Of a stretch of 64,000 nucleotides of DNA, positions 28,945-38,854 are shown piece by piece. Position numbers and translations under genes: made by a program. The notes beneath the pieces are model-generated. The model had not been told where the DNA came from and did not search any database. It saw only the letters and a program-made list of their open reading frames with translations. The stretch covers positions 1,876,056-1,940,055 of the forward strand of contig NZ_KI911563.1 of the NCBI RefSeq assembly GCF_000515335.1, in the 5' to 3' direction. How positions within the stretch are numbered: the stretch's first letter is position 1; the number at the start of each line of letters is the position of its first letter. This DNA is from Cohnella panacarvi Gsoil 349 (GTDB lineage: Bacteria > Bacillota > Bacilli > Paenibacillales > Paenibacillaceae).

Positions 28945-31662
28945 ATGGAATTGTCGAAACTGCCTTATCAAGTCGAAGCAGACCTTCAGTCGACCGGTAA
29001 ATCCTTCCGGTACTACCGTCTGCAAGCGTTGGAGGAGCAAGGCGTAGGCCCGATCTCCAAACTCCCGTTCTCGATCAAAGTTTTGCTGGAAGCTGCAATC
29101 CGTCAGTACGACGGCCGCGGAATTACCCAAGACCACGTCAAGCAATTGGCGAACTGGGCGAATGGCCGCGAAGACAAAGAAATTCCACTCATCCCTGCAC
29201 GCATCGTCTTGCAGGACTTCACCGGCGTACCGGTCGTCGTAGACCTTGCGGCGATGCGCGAGACGGTTAAGCAAGCCGGCGGCGACCCTAACCGGATTAA
29301 CCCGCTCGTACCGGTCGATCTCGTCATCGACCACTCCGTCATGGTCGACGCGTTCGGCACGGCCGACGCGCTCAAGACGAATACGGACATCGAATTCGAA
29401 CGCAATAACGAGCGTTACCGCTTCCTGCGCTGGGCGCAAACGGCGTTCGATAACTTCCGCGCGGTTCCTCCGGGAACGGGTATCGTTCACCAAGTGAACT
29501 TGGAATACCTGGCATCCGTTGCCGCAACGAAAACGAAGAACGGCGTAACCGAAGTGTACCCGGATTCCCTCGTCGGAACGGACTCCCACACGACGATGAT
29601 CAACGGTCTCGGCGTCGTAGGCTGGGGCGTCGGCGGCATCGAAGCCGAGGCGTGCATGCTCGGCCAGCCGCTGTACTTCGTCATGCCTGAAGTTATCGGC
29701 TTCAAGCTGACGGGCAAACTCGCGGAAGGCGCTACGGCGACCGACCTCGCGCTCACGGTTACCCAAATGCTCCGCAAAAAAGGCGTCGTAGGAAAATTCG
29801 TCGAATTCTTCGGCCCCGGTCTCTCGAACATCGGCCTGGCAGACCGCGCGACGGTTGCCAACATGGCTCCCGAATACGGCGCGACGATCGGCTTCTTCCC
29901 GATCGACGAAGAAGCGCTTAACTACATGCGCCTGACGGGCCGCGAAGAAACTCAGATCGAGCTCGTTCGCGACTACTACAAAGCGCAAGGCATGTTCCGC
30001 ACGGACGCGACACCGGATCCGGTGTTCACCGACATCCTCGAGCTCGACCTGTCTTCGATCGTGCCGAGCCTTGCAGGTCCTAAGCGTCCGCAAGACCGCG
30101 TCGAGCTGACGAACATGAAACAAAACTTCAACGACGCGATCCGCAATCCGATCGACAAAGGCGGTTTCGGCCTTTCCGACGACAAGATCGCCCAATCCGT
30201 CGAAGTTAAGCATCCGAACGGCCAGACGAGCAAGATGGACACGGGCGCCGTCGTTATCGCGGCGATCACGAGCTGTACGAACACGTCCAACCCTAGCGTT
30301 ATGGTCGGCGCGGGTCTCGTCGCTAAGAAAGCCGTCGAGCTCGGTTTGAAGAAACCAGGCTACGTCAAGAGTTCCCTTACTCCGGGTTCCCTCGTCGTTA
30401 CCGACTACCTGGTTAAAGCAGGCCTCTTGCCTTACCTCGAGAAAATCGGCTTCTACGTCGCAGGCTACGGCTGCGCGACTTGTATCGGCAACTCCGGTCC
30501 GCTGCCGGACGAAGTCAGCCAAGCGATCGCCGACAACGACATGACGGTGGCCGCGGTGATTTCCGGTAACCGTAACTTCGAAGGCCGCGTTCACGCGCAA
30601 GTCAAAGCGAACTATCTCGCTTCGCCTCCGCTTGTCGTCGCGTACGCACTCGCCGGCACGGTCAACATCGACCTGACCAAAGATCCGATCGGCTACGGCG
30701 ACAACGACAAGCCGGTCTATCTGAAAGATATTTGGCCTACGAACGAAGAAATCCAACAAGCGGTTCAAGCTTCGCTTACGCCAGAGATGTTCCGCGCGAA
30801 ATACGCGAACGTCTTCACGCAGAACCAACAATGGAACGATATTCCGGTACCTAAAGGCGATCTGTACGAGTGGGACGACAAGTCCACGTACATCGCGAAC
30901 CCGCCGTTCTTCCAAGGCCTTGCGCCGCAAGCCGGCGATATCGCGAATATTAACGGCGCTCGCGTGCTTGCACTGATGGGCGACTCCGTAACGACCGACC
31001 ATATCTCGCCTGCCGGCAACATCAAAGTCGACAGCCCTGCGGGCAAATATTTGCTCGAGCATGGCGTCAAGAAAGAAGACTTCAACTCGTACGGCTCCCG
31101 CCGCGGTCACCATGAAGTCATGATGCGCGGTACGTTCGCCAACATCCGGATCCGCAACCAAGTGGCTCCCGGCACCGAAGGCGGCGTAACGACTTACTTG
31201 CCGACCGACGAAGTGATGTCCATCTACGACGCGTCGATGAAGTATCAAGCGTCCGACACGAACCTCGTCGTTATCGCGGGCAAAGAGTACGGCACCGGAA
31301 GCTCCCGCGACTGGGCGGCTAAAGGTACGTTCCTGCTCGGCGTCAAAGCGGTCATCGCCGAAAGCTTCGAGCGCATTCACCGCGCTAACCTGGTCGGCAT
31401 GGGCGTACTCCCGCTTCAATTCAAAGCGGGCGAATCGTGGAAATCGCTCGGTATCACGGGTCGCGAAACGTTCGAGTTTAACGGCCTTTCCAACGACGTT
31501 CAACCAGGCCAGCCGATTACGGTTACCGCTAAGCGCGAAGACGGCACGACCTTCGACTTCACGGCAATCGTACGTCTCGACTCCCTCGTCGACGTCGACT
31601 ACTACCGCAACAGCGGCATTCTGCAGACGGTTCTCCGTCAAATGCTCGCCAACCAAGCATAA
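28945..31662 (+). CDS. acnA: Aconitate hydratase A
   Basis: Isomerises citrate to isocitrate in the TCA cycle with a 4Fe-4S cluster; the apo form of this family can bind RNA as an iron sensor. 905 residues. Cluster cysteines 444 (SCTNTSNPS), 510 and 513 ([12 protein letters not shown]) are present, as are the GTDSHTTM motif near 210 and the swivelling-domain motif [12 protein letters not shown] near 780. AGGAGG stands only three bases before the ATG at 28945; a TTG two codons later has better spacing, so the true start may be 28951. A terminator follows directly. Confidence 0.97.
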   Translation: MELSKLPYQVEADLQSTGKSFRYYRLQALEEQGVGPISKLPFSIKVLLEAAIRQYDGRGITQDHVKQLANWANGREDKEIPLIPARIVLQDFTGVPVVVDLAAMRETVKQAGGDPNRINPLVPVDLVIDHSVMVDAFGTADALKTNTDIEFERNNERYRFLRWAQTAFDNFRAVPPGTGIVHQVNLEYLASVAATKTKNGVTEVYPDSLVGTDSHTTMINGLGVVGWGVGGIEAEACMLGQPLYFVMPEVIGFKLTGKLAEGATATDLALTVTQMLRKKGVVGKFVEFFGPGLSNIGLADRATVANMAPEYGATIGFFPIDEEALNYMRLTGREETQIELVRDYYKAQGMFRTDATPDPVFTDILELDLSSIVPSLAGPKRPQDRVELTNMKQNFNDAIRNPIDKGGFGLSDDKIAQSVEVKHPNGQTSKMDTGAVVIAAITSCTNTSNPSVMVGAGLVAKKAVELGLKKPGYVKSSLTPGSLVVTDYLVKAGLLPYLEKIGFYVAGYGCATCIGNSGPLPDEVSQAIADNDMTVAAVISGNRNFEGRVHAQVKANYLASPPLVVAYALAGTVNIDLTKDPIGYGDNDKPVYLKDIWPTNEEIQQAVQASLTPEMFRAKYANVFTQNQQWNDIPVPKGDLYEWDDKSTYIANPPFFQGLAPQAGDIANINGARVLALMGDSVTTDHISPAGNIKVDSPAGKYLLEHGVKKEDFNSYGSRRGHHEVMMRGTFANIRIRNQVAPGTEGGVTTYLPTDEVMSIYDASMKYQASDTNLVVIAGKEYGTGSSRDWAAKGTFLLGVKAVIAESFERIHRANLVGMGVLPLQFKAGESWKSLGITGRETFEFNGLSNDVQPGQPITVTAKREDGTTFDFTAIVRLDSLVDVDYYRNSGILQTVLRQMLANQA

Positions 31663-31671
31663 TCGTATCTA

Positions 31672-31726
31672 TCGAAGAAGACCTTCCCGTATCCCTTTGG
31701 ATGCCGGAAGGTCTTCTTTCGTCTAA
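31672..31726 (+). terminator. Terminator of acnA
   Basis: GAAGAAGACCTTCC pairs with GGAAGGTCTTCTTTC around a short loop; T-rich tail CTTTC. Lies 10 bp after the acnA stop. Confidence 0.88.
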
Positions 31727-31808
31727 GCGTTATTTTCGAAAAATACTCTTATATAGGGTATAATGGTACGGACCTCTTCATCGAATCGTAAGTTTAGGAG
31801 TGACCTCA

Positions 31809-32861
31809 TTGACATCGAGACCGAAGTCCTCGTTCCGCCGTTCATGGAAGCTGCCGCTCGTCGGCTTGCTGATCGCCTTATACTTGTTCGCCTATCTGAA
31901 ATCGTGGCCTTACGTCATCACCGGTCCGGGCTCGGCCGATCCCATCCATTCGCGCGTAGAGACCGGCCACAAGCTCGATCAGAAAGGACAGTTCCTGTTC
32001 GTTACCGTCTCTTCGCGGTCGAAGCCGAACTTATTCTCGCTGCTATACGCCAAGCTTAACCCGAAGCTCGACATTCAAACCGAGGAGAAGGCGACCGGCG
32101 GCAGAACGAATTTAGAAGCTTACCGGAACCTGCTCGCATGGATGCGCGACAGCTCGGAGAATATCGCTATGGTAGCCGCGTACCACGCGATGGGCAAAGA
32201 GATCGACTTCGAGGAACAAGGCGTCATCGTCGTCAGCTTCCTTCCCGGCTCCAAGGCGCGCGAGGGCGGCTTGCAGGAAGGCGACATCATTACGCAGATC
32301 GACGGGCATAACACGACTAAATTCGAAGATTTCGTCCAATACATATCCGGCAAAAAACCGGGCGACGTCGTCCAAGTGTCCGGAAAACGCGGCGAATCCA
32401 CGTTCAAGGCGACTTTAACGCTCATTAAGCTGGATGACGGGCGTACCGGCATCGGCTTCCAACGGGATCTCGTGCTGAAGGTGACGCCGCCGGACCCGGT
32501 CAAGTTCGATTTCAGCGATATCGGAGGGCCGTCCGCCGGCCTGATGATGGCGCTCGAGATTATATCCCAGCTCACCGAAGAGGACTTGACCAAAGGGTAC
32601 AAAATCGCGGGCACCGGCACGATCGCCATGGACGGAGCCGTCGGCCAGATCGGCGGCATCAATTACAAATTGATGGCCGCGGACAACGAAAATGCCGACT
32701 ACTTCCTCGTTCCGTATTCTGGAGACTTCTCAAACTGGAAGCTCGCCGAGGAGACGGTGAAGAAGTACGACCTGTCCCCTAAGCTCGTCAAGGTCGCAAC
32801 GCTGGACGACGCGGTCAAGTTCCTGAAGGAGCTCCCGGCCAATCCGGAGCCTGCGAAGTGA
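31809..32861 (+). CDS. ylbL: PDZ and Lon-type (S16) membrane protease, YlbL family
   Basis: Membrane-anchored serine protease; in relatives it processes peptides or helps regulate division after DNA damage. One N-terminal membrane helix (about 15-33), a PDZ domain (about 130-205, VSFLPGSKAREGGLQEGDII), then the S16 domain with catalytic Ser242 in GGPSAGLMM and Lys287 in GGINYKLMAA, 45 residues apart as in Lon. The start is probably the TTG at 31809, nine bases after AGGAG; the GTG at 31800 overlaps that site. TATAAT at 31759-31764 may be its -10 element. Confidence 0.92.
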   Translation: MTSRPKSSFRRSWKLPLVGLLIALYLFAYLKSWPYVITGPGSADPIHSRVETGHKLDQKGQFLFVTVSSRSKPNLFSLLYAKLNPKLDIQTEEKATGGRTNLEAYRNLLAWMRDSSENIAMVAAYHAMGKEIDFEEQGVIVVSFLPGSKAREGGLQEGDIITQIDGHNTTKFEDFVQYISGKKPGDVVQVSGKRGESTFKATLTLIKLDDGRTGIGFQRDLVLKVTPPDPVKFDFSDIGGPSAGLMMALEIISQLTEEDLTKGYKIAGTGTIAMDGAVGQIGGINYKLMAADNENADYFLVPYSGDFSNWKLAEETVKKYDLSPKLVKVATLDDAVKFLKELPANPEPAK

Positions 32862-32887
32862 CGTCATTTTGTTTTGAAGCAGTTAGA

Positions 32888-32940
32888 GTAGAACACGCCG
32901 CCAACTCCGTTTCTGGAGTGTGCGGCGTGTTTTTTGTAAC
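32888..32940 (+). terminator. Terminator of ylbL
   Basis: AACACGCCGC and ACTCC pair with GGAGT and GCGGCGTGTT, then TTTTTG. It separates ylbL from the 52-bp array. Confidence 0.93.
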
Positions 32941-33720
32941 ATCAAGGGACTAGTTACCCGATTTCCTCGGCTATCTCCCGTTCATGCGTGCCATTCAGGG
33001 ACTAGTTGCCCGATTTCCTCGGCTATCTCCCGCTCATGCGTGCCATTCAGGGACTAGTTACCCGATTTCCTCGGCTATCTCCCGCTCATGCGTGCCATTT
33101 AGTGAGTAGTTACCCGATTTCCTCGGCTATCTCCCGCTCATGCGTGCCATCAAGGGACTAGTTACCCGATTTCCTCGGCTATCTCCCGCTCATGCGTGCC
33201 ATTTAGTGACTAGTTATCCGATTTCCTCGGCTATCTCCCGTTCATGCGTGCCATTCAGGGACTAGTTACCCGATTTCTTCGGCTATCTCCCGCTCATGTG
33301 TGCCATTTAGTGAGTAGTTACCCGATTTCCTCGGCTATCTCCCGCTCATGCGTGCCATTAAGGGACTAGTTACCCGATTTCCTCGGCTATCTCCCGTTCA
33401 TGCGTGCCATTCAGGGACTAGTTGCCCGATTTCCTCGGCTATCTCCCGTTCATGCGTGCCATTCAGGGACTAGTTACCCGATTTCCTCGGCTATCTCCCG
33501 CTCATGTGTGCCATTTAGTGAGTAGTTACCCGATTTCCTCGGCTATCTCCCGTTCATGCGTGCCATTTAGTGAGTAGTTATCCGATTTCCTCGGCTATCT
33601 CCCGCTCATGCGTGCCATTTAGTGAGTAGTTACCCGATTTCCTCGGCTATCTCCCGTTCATGCGTGCCATTTAGGGACTAGTTACCTGATTTCCTCGGCT
33701 ATCTCCCGCTCATGCGTGCC
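32941..33720. repeat. Tandem array, 52-bp unit, 15 copies
   Basis: TAGTT of the unit recurs at 32951, 33003, 33055 and so on to 33679, exactly every 52 bp with no insertions or deletions. The unit contains GGGACTAGTTACCCGATTTC, CTCGGCTATCTCCCG and TCATGCGTGCCATT. Differences between copies are point changes at a few sites (GACTAG/GAGTAG, CTCATGC/TTCATGC, TTTAG/TTCAG). It has small inverted repeats (CCGA-TTTCC-TCGG; ACTAGT). No spacers, so not CRISPR. It fills the 890-bp gap between the ends of ylbL and the convergent IclR gene. Confidence 0.99.
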
Positions 33721-33750
33721 GGCCCGGACTGCCCCTCGCTCGCGCCGGCG

Positions 33751-34494
33751 CTAACCTAGCAGCGCGCCCATTCGTCTTGCCGCTTCCATGATCGCGGGAG
33801 CGTGCTCGTGCATGATGTCCGGCGTGAGCCGGTTGGACGGGCCGGACACCGCGAGCGCGGCGACCAGCTTGCCCGAGCGATTGAAGATCGGCGCCGCCAC
33901 GGCCGCAGCCCCTGGCTCGCGCTCCTCGAAGCTCGTCGCGTAGCCGGCGGCCAAGATCTCGTCAAGCTGCCGCACGATCGCTTGACGCTGCAGTCCGGCC
34001 GGCCAAGCCGGATCGGACATGACGAGGCTGCGCACGCCGGGCTCGTCGAAGGCGAGCAGCACTTTGCTCGACGCGCCGACCGACAGCGGCAAGCGCGCGC
34101 CGACCGAGGCTACGCGGCGGATCGCTTGCGTGCTCTGCACCGCTTGGATTCTGACCCGCTCCATACGGTCGCGCACGTACAAGCTGACCGTCTCGCCAAG
34201 CTCGTCCCGCAGCCGCTCCATCTCCGGCAGCAGCATGACCGAAGGATCGTCCGACCGCGAGAGATGCGCCGACAGCTCGAGCACGCTTAAGCCGAGCCGG
34301 TATTTGTCCGTCGCCGCGTCCCGCTTGACGAAGCCCTTCGCTTCCAACGTCGCTAACAAACGGAATACGGTACTTTTATGAAGGCTGACGCGACCGGCGA
34401 TCTCCGTTAATCCCCACTCGCTGCCCGAAACGAAACAGAGCAACACGTCGAGAGCCCGTTCAACGGCTCTAACCGTCTTTTTGTCCTCCTCCAT
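33751..34494 (-). CDS. IclR family transcriptional regulator
   Basis: About 247 residues: N-terminal winged helix-turn-helix (about 9-70, LTEIAGRVSLHKSTVFRLLATLE) and C-terminal effector domain with the GARLPLSVGASSKVLLAF and RLTPDIMHEHAPAIMEAARRMG motifs. IclR relatives control acid, sugar-acid or aromatic metabolism; the effector is unknown. The ATG at 34494 lies ten bases after GGAGG; a GTG at 34500 is closer than usual. An inverted repeat in its own leader suggests autoregulation, and the same site before acnA suggests a second target. Confidence 0.92.
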   Translation of the reverse strand: MEEDKKTVRAVERALDVLLCFVSGSEWGLTEIAGRVSLHKSTVFRLLATLEAKGFVKRDAATDKYRLGLSVLELSAHLSRSDDPSVMLLPEMERLRDELGETVSLYVRDRMERVRIQAVQSTQAIRRVASVGARLPLSVGASSKVLLAFDEPGVRSLVMSDPAWPAGLQRQAIVRQLDEILAAGYATSFEEREPGAAAVAAPIFNRSGKLVAALAVSGPSNRLTPDIMHEHAPAIMEAARRMGALLG

Positions 34495-34516
34495 CCTCAC
34501 CGTACCTCCTTTAATT

Positions 34517-34533
34517 GTTTCATTCAGTGAAAC
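34517..34533. promoter_or_regulatory. Inverted repeat in the IclR leader, possible operator
   Basis: GTTTCA-TTCAG-TGAAAC, between promoter and start codon of the IclR gene. IclR family sites often contain TTTCA/TGAAA half-sites. Same arrangement as at 28913-28929. Confidence 0.6.
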
Positions 34534-34545
34534 CCTGTTACGCCT

Positions 34546-34574
34546 AGTATAACACCTATCCTGGTCCGCGTAAA
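34546..34574 (-). promoter_or_regulatory. Promoter of the IclR gene
   Basis: TTTACG (34574-34569) and TATACT (34551-34546), spacer 17 bp. Both hexamers are the same as in the acnA promoter. Confidence 0.65.
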
Positions 34575-34708
34575 TGTTGGAAGCGCTTTATTACAATTTC
34601 GTTACGGCGTTTTTACAAGTGGGCGCGTCTCATTGACGCTTGGATGCCGGCGATCTACGATGAGAATATACTCATTATGTAAGCGTATGCAAAGAGAGGC
34701 GATCACTC

Positions 34709-35731
34709 ATGACGACGATGTCGACACCCCTACCTCTCGGAGGCGCCGGATCGCTTCCCGCACCGGCCATCCCAGCCGTTCGACGGCGCGCCTATCGCGT
34801 ATGGCGCACCGCGTTCAAAGTTGCTCTCATCTCTCTAAGTTGTATTCTAGCAATTCTATTCTCCCTTCATGCCTATGTCGCATATAAGCTTGCGCGCCCG
34901 CCCGTCGCTCCGCTTGCTTCGAACCCTATGCTGGCCGTGCAGCTCGAATATGCCGAGGTGACTTTCCCGAGCGCCGACGGCAAGACGTTAGTCGACGGTT
35001 GGTGGATTCCTTCGGCGGACAGCCGCCAAACGGTCGTGCTCAGCCACGGCTACGGCACGAACCGCGAAGAAGCTTGGGTACCGATGTACGGACTTGCCTC
35101 TCTCCTCCACGAACGCAACTATAACGTGCTCATGTTCGATTACGGGTTCGCCAGCACGACCCATTACTCCCCGGCGACCGGAGGCCTGTCCGAATCCGAC
35201 CAGCTAATCGGAGCTATACGGTATGCCCGTTCGCAGCAAAGCGACGAGCTCATCGTATGGGGATTCTCGATGGGAGCAGGGACGGCGCTGCAAGCCGCGC
35301 TCAAGTCGGAGCCCGTCGACGCGATGATCCTGGACAGCACGTTTCTGCCGGACGGCGAAACGCTGTATTATAATCTGCGCCAACAGATCAACGTGCCGAA
35401 AGATCCGTCCGTCTCGCTCATCCGCCTGTTTTTCCCGCTCATGAGCGGTTTCTCGCTGGCCGATATCCCTTCCGCGAAGGTGCAGAATACCGCGTATGAT
35501 TTTCCGATCTTCCTGATCCACGGCACCGCGGACGACAAAGCGCCGACTTATCTCGCCGAGAATATCGCCCGCTCCCAGACGAACGAGCTATCGCGGTTAT
35601 GGATCGTTCAAGATGCGATCCACGAAATGATCTTCCGCACGCATACCGATGAATATGTCGCGCGCACGACCGCGTTCCTGGACGAAGTGGGCGCCGCATC
35701 CGCGGCAAAAGCCGTCCATTCGGCCATATAG
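34709..35731 (+). CDS. Membrane-anchored alpha/beta hydrolase
   Basis: 340 residues. One N-terminal membrane helix (about 35-60), then an alpha/beta hydrolase of the serine aminopeptidase-like type: oxyanion loop VLSHGYGTNREE, nucleophile Ser187 in GFSMGAG, Asp in HGTADDKAP and His in DAIHEMIF. The active domain probably lies outside the membrane. Substrate unknown. The ATG at 34709 follows AGAGAGG. A cre-like sequence TGGAAGCGCTTTA lies at 34578, between this gene and the divergent IclR gene. Confidence 0.88.
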   Translation: MTTMSTPLPLGGAGSLPAPAIPAVRRRAYRVWRTAFKVALISLSCILAILFSLHAYVAYKLARPPVAPLASNPMLAVQLEYAEVTFPSADGKTLVDGWWIPSADSRQTVVLSHGYGTNREEAWVPMYGLASLLHERNYNVLMFDYGFASTTHYSPATGGLSESDQLIGAIRYARSQQSDELIVWGFSMGAGTALQAALKSEPVDAMILDSTFLPDGETLYYNLRQQINVPKDPSVSLIRLFFPLMSGFSLADIPSAKVQNTAYDFPIFLIHGTADDKAPTYLAENIARSQTNELSRLWIVQDAIHEMIFRTHTDEYVARTTAFLDEVGAASAAKAVHSAI

Positions 35732-35809
35732 CGAGCATAAGCCCCCCCTCCCGTGCATACGTTGGGTAAGAAGACGACCTTACGCGACGTACGAGGAGGG
35801 GTTATATTT

Positions 35810-36931
35810 ATGTTGCCGACGAACGGCGATCGATTGCCGCTGCGAATGTTGGACGACATTGCGGCCAGCAAAGCCCGGGAGCAGGAGCATGCGGCTGCCA
35901 TCAGACAGCTCATCCCCGAACTGGAGCCGCCATATGCGCAGTTGCTCCGGGAGTGGGAGCAAGCGTTCGCCTGGACGCGAGAGCTCGTGAATCAGACGAA
36001 ACAAGAGCTGCGAAACGCGGGCAACAACCGCGCGGACGAAGCGTACGGTTCCTGGAACGTTCGATTGCCGCAGTTCGTGCAGAGCGCCTTGCACCAGTCT
36101 CAGGCGTTCGCCCAGCATCTACGGCTGCTGCAAGCCCACAGCGTTGCCATTCGTTCCTTGCCCGAGCATGCTTTGCCCCGCATCGACGAAGCATCCGCCG
36201 ACACGCCGGAAGGCTATGAAGGACCGGAGCCCGCGGATAGTCCGATCCGCCCCGCATCGCCCGAACCGATGGTCCAGGCGAACGCAGGCGCGTTGTCTCC
36301 CTACGCCGTTCCGATCGGCGGCCATGCGCTCCCTCCTCTTCCTTATTCGTATAAGGCGCTCGAGCCATGGATCGACGAAAGAACGATGAAAATCCATCAC
36401 GACAAGCACCATCAAAGTTACGTGGACGGCTTGAACAAAGCGGAGGTCAAGTTGGCGGAAGCCCGCAAATCCGGAGATTTCGATCTCGTGAAGCATTGGG
36501 AGAGAGAGCTTGCGTTCAATGGGGCCGGTCACTACTTGCACACGATTTTCTGGGATGCGATGTCGCCCAAAGGCGGTGGAAAACCGTCCGGTCTGCTTCT
36601 ACAGGATATCGAGCGCAGCTTCGGAAGCTTCGACGCGTTCAAAAAGCAGTTCGCGGAGGCGGCGAATAAAGTCGAGGGCGGGGGATGGGCGATTCTCGTC
36701 TGGAGCCCGAGAAGCCATCGTCTCGAGATCTTAACGGCGGAGAAGCATCAGAACTTGTCCCAGTGGGATGCCGTCCCGCTGTTGCCGCTAGATGTCTGGG
36801 AGCATGCCTACTACCTGAAACATCAGAACGAACGGGCCGCTTATATTAAGGATTGGTGGAACATCGTCAATTGGCCGTACGTGGCGCTGAGGCATCAAGA
36901 AGCGATGAAGCTGCAATGGATTCCGTTCTGA
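35810..36931 (+). CDS. Fe/Mn superoxide dismutase with a long N-terminal extension
   Basis: 373 residues. The C-terminal 200 residues (from about 171, HALPPLPYSYKALEPWID) are a complete Fe/Mn superoxide dismutase: first metal His in MKIHHDKHH, second in GAGHYLHTIFW, then Asp and His in [13 protein letters not shown]. The first 170 residues are helical, with a Pro/Ala/Glu-rich linker (about 140-170), and I do not recognise them. B. subtilis SodF also has an N-terminal extension, but shorter as I recall it. The start at 35810 has GGAGGGG nine bases upstream. No signal peptide. Confidence 0.9.
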   Translation: MLPTNGDRLPLRMLDDIAASKAREQEHAAAIRQLIPELEPPYAQLLREWEQAFAWTRELVNQTKQELRNAGNNRADEAYGSWNVRLPQFVQSALHQSQAFAQHLRLLQAHSVAIRSLPEHALPRIDEASADTPEGYEGPEPADSPIRPASPEPMVQANAGALSPYAVPIGGHALPPLPYSYKALEPWIDERTMKIHHDKHHQSYVDGLNKAEVKLAEARKSGDFDLVKHWERELAFNGAGHYLHTIFWDAMSPKGGGKPSGLLLQDIERSFGSFDAFKKQFAEAANKVEGGGWAILVWSPRSHRLEILTAEKHQNLSQWDAVPLLPLDVWEHAYYLKHQNERAAYIKDWWNIVNWPYVALRHQEAMKLQWIPF

Positions 36932-36937
36932 TCCGCA

Positions 36938-36994
36938 ATGAAACAAGGGGCCTTCCCTGCGGTCATATTCGACCGCGCGGAAAGCCCCTTGACG
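36938..36994 (-). terminator. Hairpin between convergent genes
   Basis: CAAGGGGC and GCGGTC pair with GACCGC and GCCCCTTG; the minus-strand tail TTGTTTC is the better one, so it mainly serves the oxidoreductase gene, but can act for both. Confidence 0.8.
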
Positions 36995-36995
36995 A

Positions 36996-38072
36996 TTATA
37001 GGCTCCAGTCCAGCTTCACTTCGCTGCCGGTACGGGAAGATTCGTAGATCGCGTCGATGATCAGGTTGCTGCGCAACCCGGTTTCAGCGGACGTCCAAGG
37101 CGTCTTGCCTTCGCGGACGCATTCGAGGAAGTGGCGGCTGAGGCGAACGCGCGCGCCTTCGTCTTCCGCCGGCGGTTGCAGCTCGATGTCGACCGTCTCG
37201 TCGAAGCGCTCGGTCAGGAATTTGCCGGCGCTGCCGCGCAGCATGGCGCCGCCGTCAGAACCCATCAGATGCAGGAACGGCGAGCTGTCGGTGTCCATAT
37301 GAACCGCCCAGCTGACTTCAAGCGTCAACGAAGTTCCGTTGTCCATCTTGATGATGGCCGTCGCCAAGTCCTCGACGTCGTAGATGCCGTTCCAGTCCGG
37401 CTTGCCCCAGTTGCCGATCCCTTTCTTGCGCGGGCCGAATTCCGCGTATGTGGAGCCGTATACGGATACGGGCTTAGGTTCTCCCATCAGGAAGAAAGCA
37501 AGGTCGAGCATATGAACGCCGATATCGATGAGCGGCCCGCCGCCGGATTGCGAATGCTGCGTGAACCACGTTCCCCAGCCCGGAATGCCTTTGCGGCGGT
37601 ACCATCCGGTTTTGGCCGTGTAGATGTTGCCGAGCTCGCCGCGTTCGACTTGGCTTTTGACTTGCAGCGCGAGCGGCTCCCAGCGCATTTGGTGCGCGAC
37701 CATGACGGTTTTGCCCGTGCGCTTCTGGGCGCGTACGATTTCTTTGGCCGCTTCGGAATCGAGGCCCATCGGCTTCTCGACCAGAACGTGTTTGCCATGC
37801 TCCAGCGCCAGAATCGTAAGCGGCGCGTGCGCGGAGTTAGGAACGGCGACGATAACCGCGTCCACGTCCTCGCGGCGAATAAGCTCTTCCGGAGAAGGAG
37901 ATACGACGGCGATGCCGTATTGCTGGGCTCTCTGCTCCGCGAGCGGCAAGTACGTATCCGTAATCGCCACGAACTCGCAATCGTCCTTCAGTTCGCCGAA
38001 TTCCTGCAGATGCACGTTGCCGATGTTGCCCGCGCCGATCAAGCCGAGGCGGAGTTTGCCTGCTTTAGACAT
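36996..38072 (-). CDS. Gfo/Idh/MocA family oxidoreductase
   Basis: 358 residues; NAD(P)-dependent sugar or polyol dehydrogenase family. The N-terminal Rossmann fold has LGLIGAGNIGNVH, followed by the family signature VLVEKPMGLD with its catalytic-site lysine (about residue 95), and the C-terminal domain motif GGGPLIDIGVHMLDL. Ends SEVKLDWSL. The ATG at 38072 follows GGAGGAA by about eleven bases; the TTG at 38090 lies within that site. It stands alone, so no substrate can be inferred. Confidence 0.92.
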   Translation of the reverse strand: MSKAGKLRLGLIGAGNIGNVHLQEFGELKDDCEFVAITDTYLPLAEQRAQQYGIAVVSPSPEELIRREDVDAVIVAVPNSAHAPLTILALEHGKHVLVEKPMGLDSEAAKEIVRAQKRTGKTVMVAHQMRWEPLALQVKSQVERGELGNIYTAKTGWYRRKGIPGWGTWFTQHSQSGGGPLIDIGVHMLDLAFFLMGEPKPVSVYGSTYAEFGPRKKGIGNWGKPDWNGIYDVEDLATAIIKMDNGTSLTLEVSWAVHMDTDSSPFLHLMGSDGGAMLRGSAGKFLTERFDETVDIELQPPAEDEGARVRLSRHFLECVREGKTPWTSAETGLRSNLIIDAIYESSRTGSEVKLDWSL

Positions 38073-38189
38073 AGGATTCGTTTCCTCCAATGATTATCGT
38101 TAGTACAAGCTCTATCCCTATCATAAAGCACAATGCTTCCGCGGTTTGAGAGCCTATTTAGCTTACTTCTTATGGTCATTTGTCTATAC

Positions 38190-38226
38190 GAAAAATGCCG
38201 AGGCTCTGCGCCCCGGCAATCTTGCG
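38190..38226 (-). terminator. Terminator of folE
   Basis: Minus-strand TGCCG-GG-GC / GC-CT-CGGCA hairpin followed by TTTTTCG, 10 bp after the folE stop. Confidence 0.75.
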
Positions 38227-38232
38227 TTTGCT

Positions 38233-38826
38233 TTACTGTTTAATAAGTCCGAGAAACTCGGCGCGCAACGCCGCGCTCTGGCGGAACTGCCCTCTGACCG
38301 CCGACGTTACCGTCTTGCTTCCCGGCTTCTTCACCCCTCTGGAGCACATGCATAGGTGTTCGCCTTCCACGACAACCATGACGCCGTGCGGATGAAGCAC
38401 TTCATCCATAATGTCCGCGATTTGCGACGTGATCCGCTCTTGAACCTGCAGACGTCGCGTGATCGCTTCGACCAGACGCGCAAGCTTGCTAAGACCGGCA
38501 ATCTTGCCGCTCGGAATGTAGCCGATATGCGCTTTCCCGAAGAAAGGCGCCATGTGATGCTCGCACTGGCTGTAGTACACGATATCCTTCACGATAACAA
38601 GCTCTTCGTGCCGCTCGTCGAACGTTACGCCCAGGACGTCCCTGGCATCTACCTCGTAGCCCGCGAAGATCTCTTCATACATACGGGTAACGCGAGCGGG
38701 CGTCTCCAGCAAGCCTTCGCGCTCCACGTTCTCGCCCACGAGCTTCAGAATTTCGCGAATGTGAAATTCGATTTGCTCGCGGTTACGGCCGACTTGCGTA
38801 TTGACGTAATCTTTAACTCCCGACAC
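38233..38826 (-). CDS. folE: GTP cyclohydrolase I
   Basis: First enzyme of tetrahydrofolate synthesis (and source of preQ0 precursors for queuosine). 197 residues; zinc site [10 protein letters not shown] (Cys/His near 88-91) and [15 protein letters not shown] (Cys near 159). The second GTP-binding stretch [20 protein letters not shown] is intact. The start is a GTG at 38826 after GAGGGGG. queG, a late queuosine gene, is 1.5 kb upstream on the same strand, perhaps by chance. Confidence 0.96.
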   Translation of the reverse strand: MSGVKDYVNTQVGRNREQIEFHIREILKLVGENVEREGLLETPARVTRMYEEIFAGYEVDARDVLGVTFDERHEELVIVKDIVYYSQCEHHMAPFFGKAHIGYIPSGKIAGLSKLARLVEAITRRLQVQERITSQIADIMDEVLHPHGVMVVVEGEHLCMCSRGVKKPGSKTVTSAVRGQFRQSAALRAEFLGLIKQ

Positions 38827-38854
38827 GGCGATTCCCCCTCGCTACGATGCGATC

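Noticed and set aside
28765..31656. 963-codon open frame on the minus strand
   Set aside because: It is antisense to acnA over its whole length. Arg/Val/Asp-rich composition is typical of a shadow in GC-rich coding DNA, and acnA is certain.
32941..33720. CRISPR array
   Set aside because: The whole 52-bp unit is repeated; there are no variable spacers and no cas genes in the window. The same applies to the arrays at 5.7 and 47 kb.
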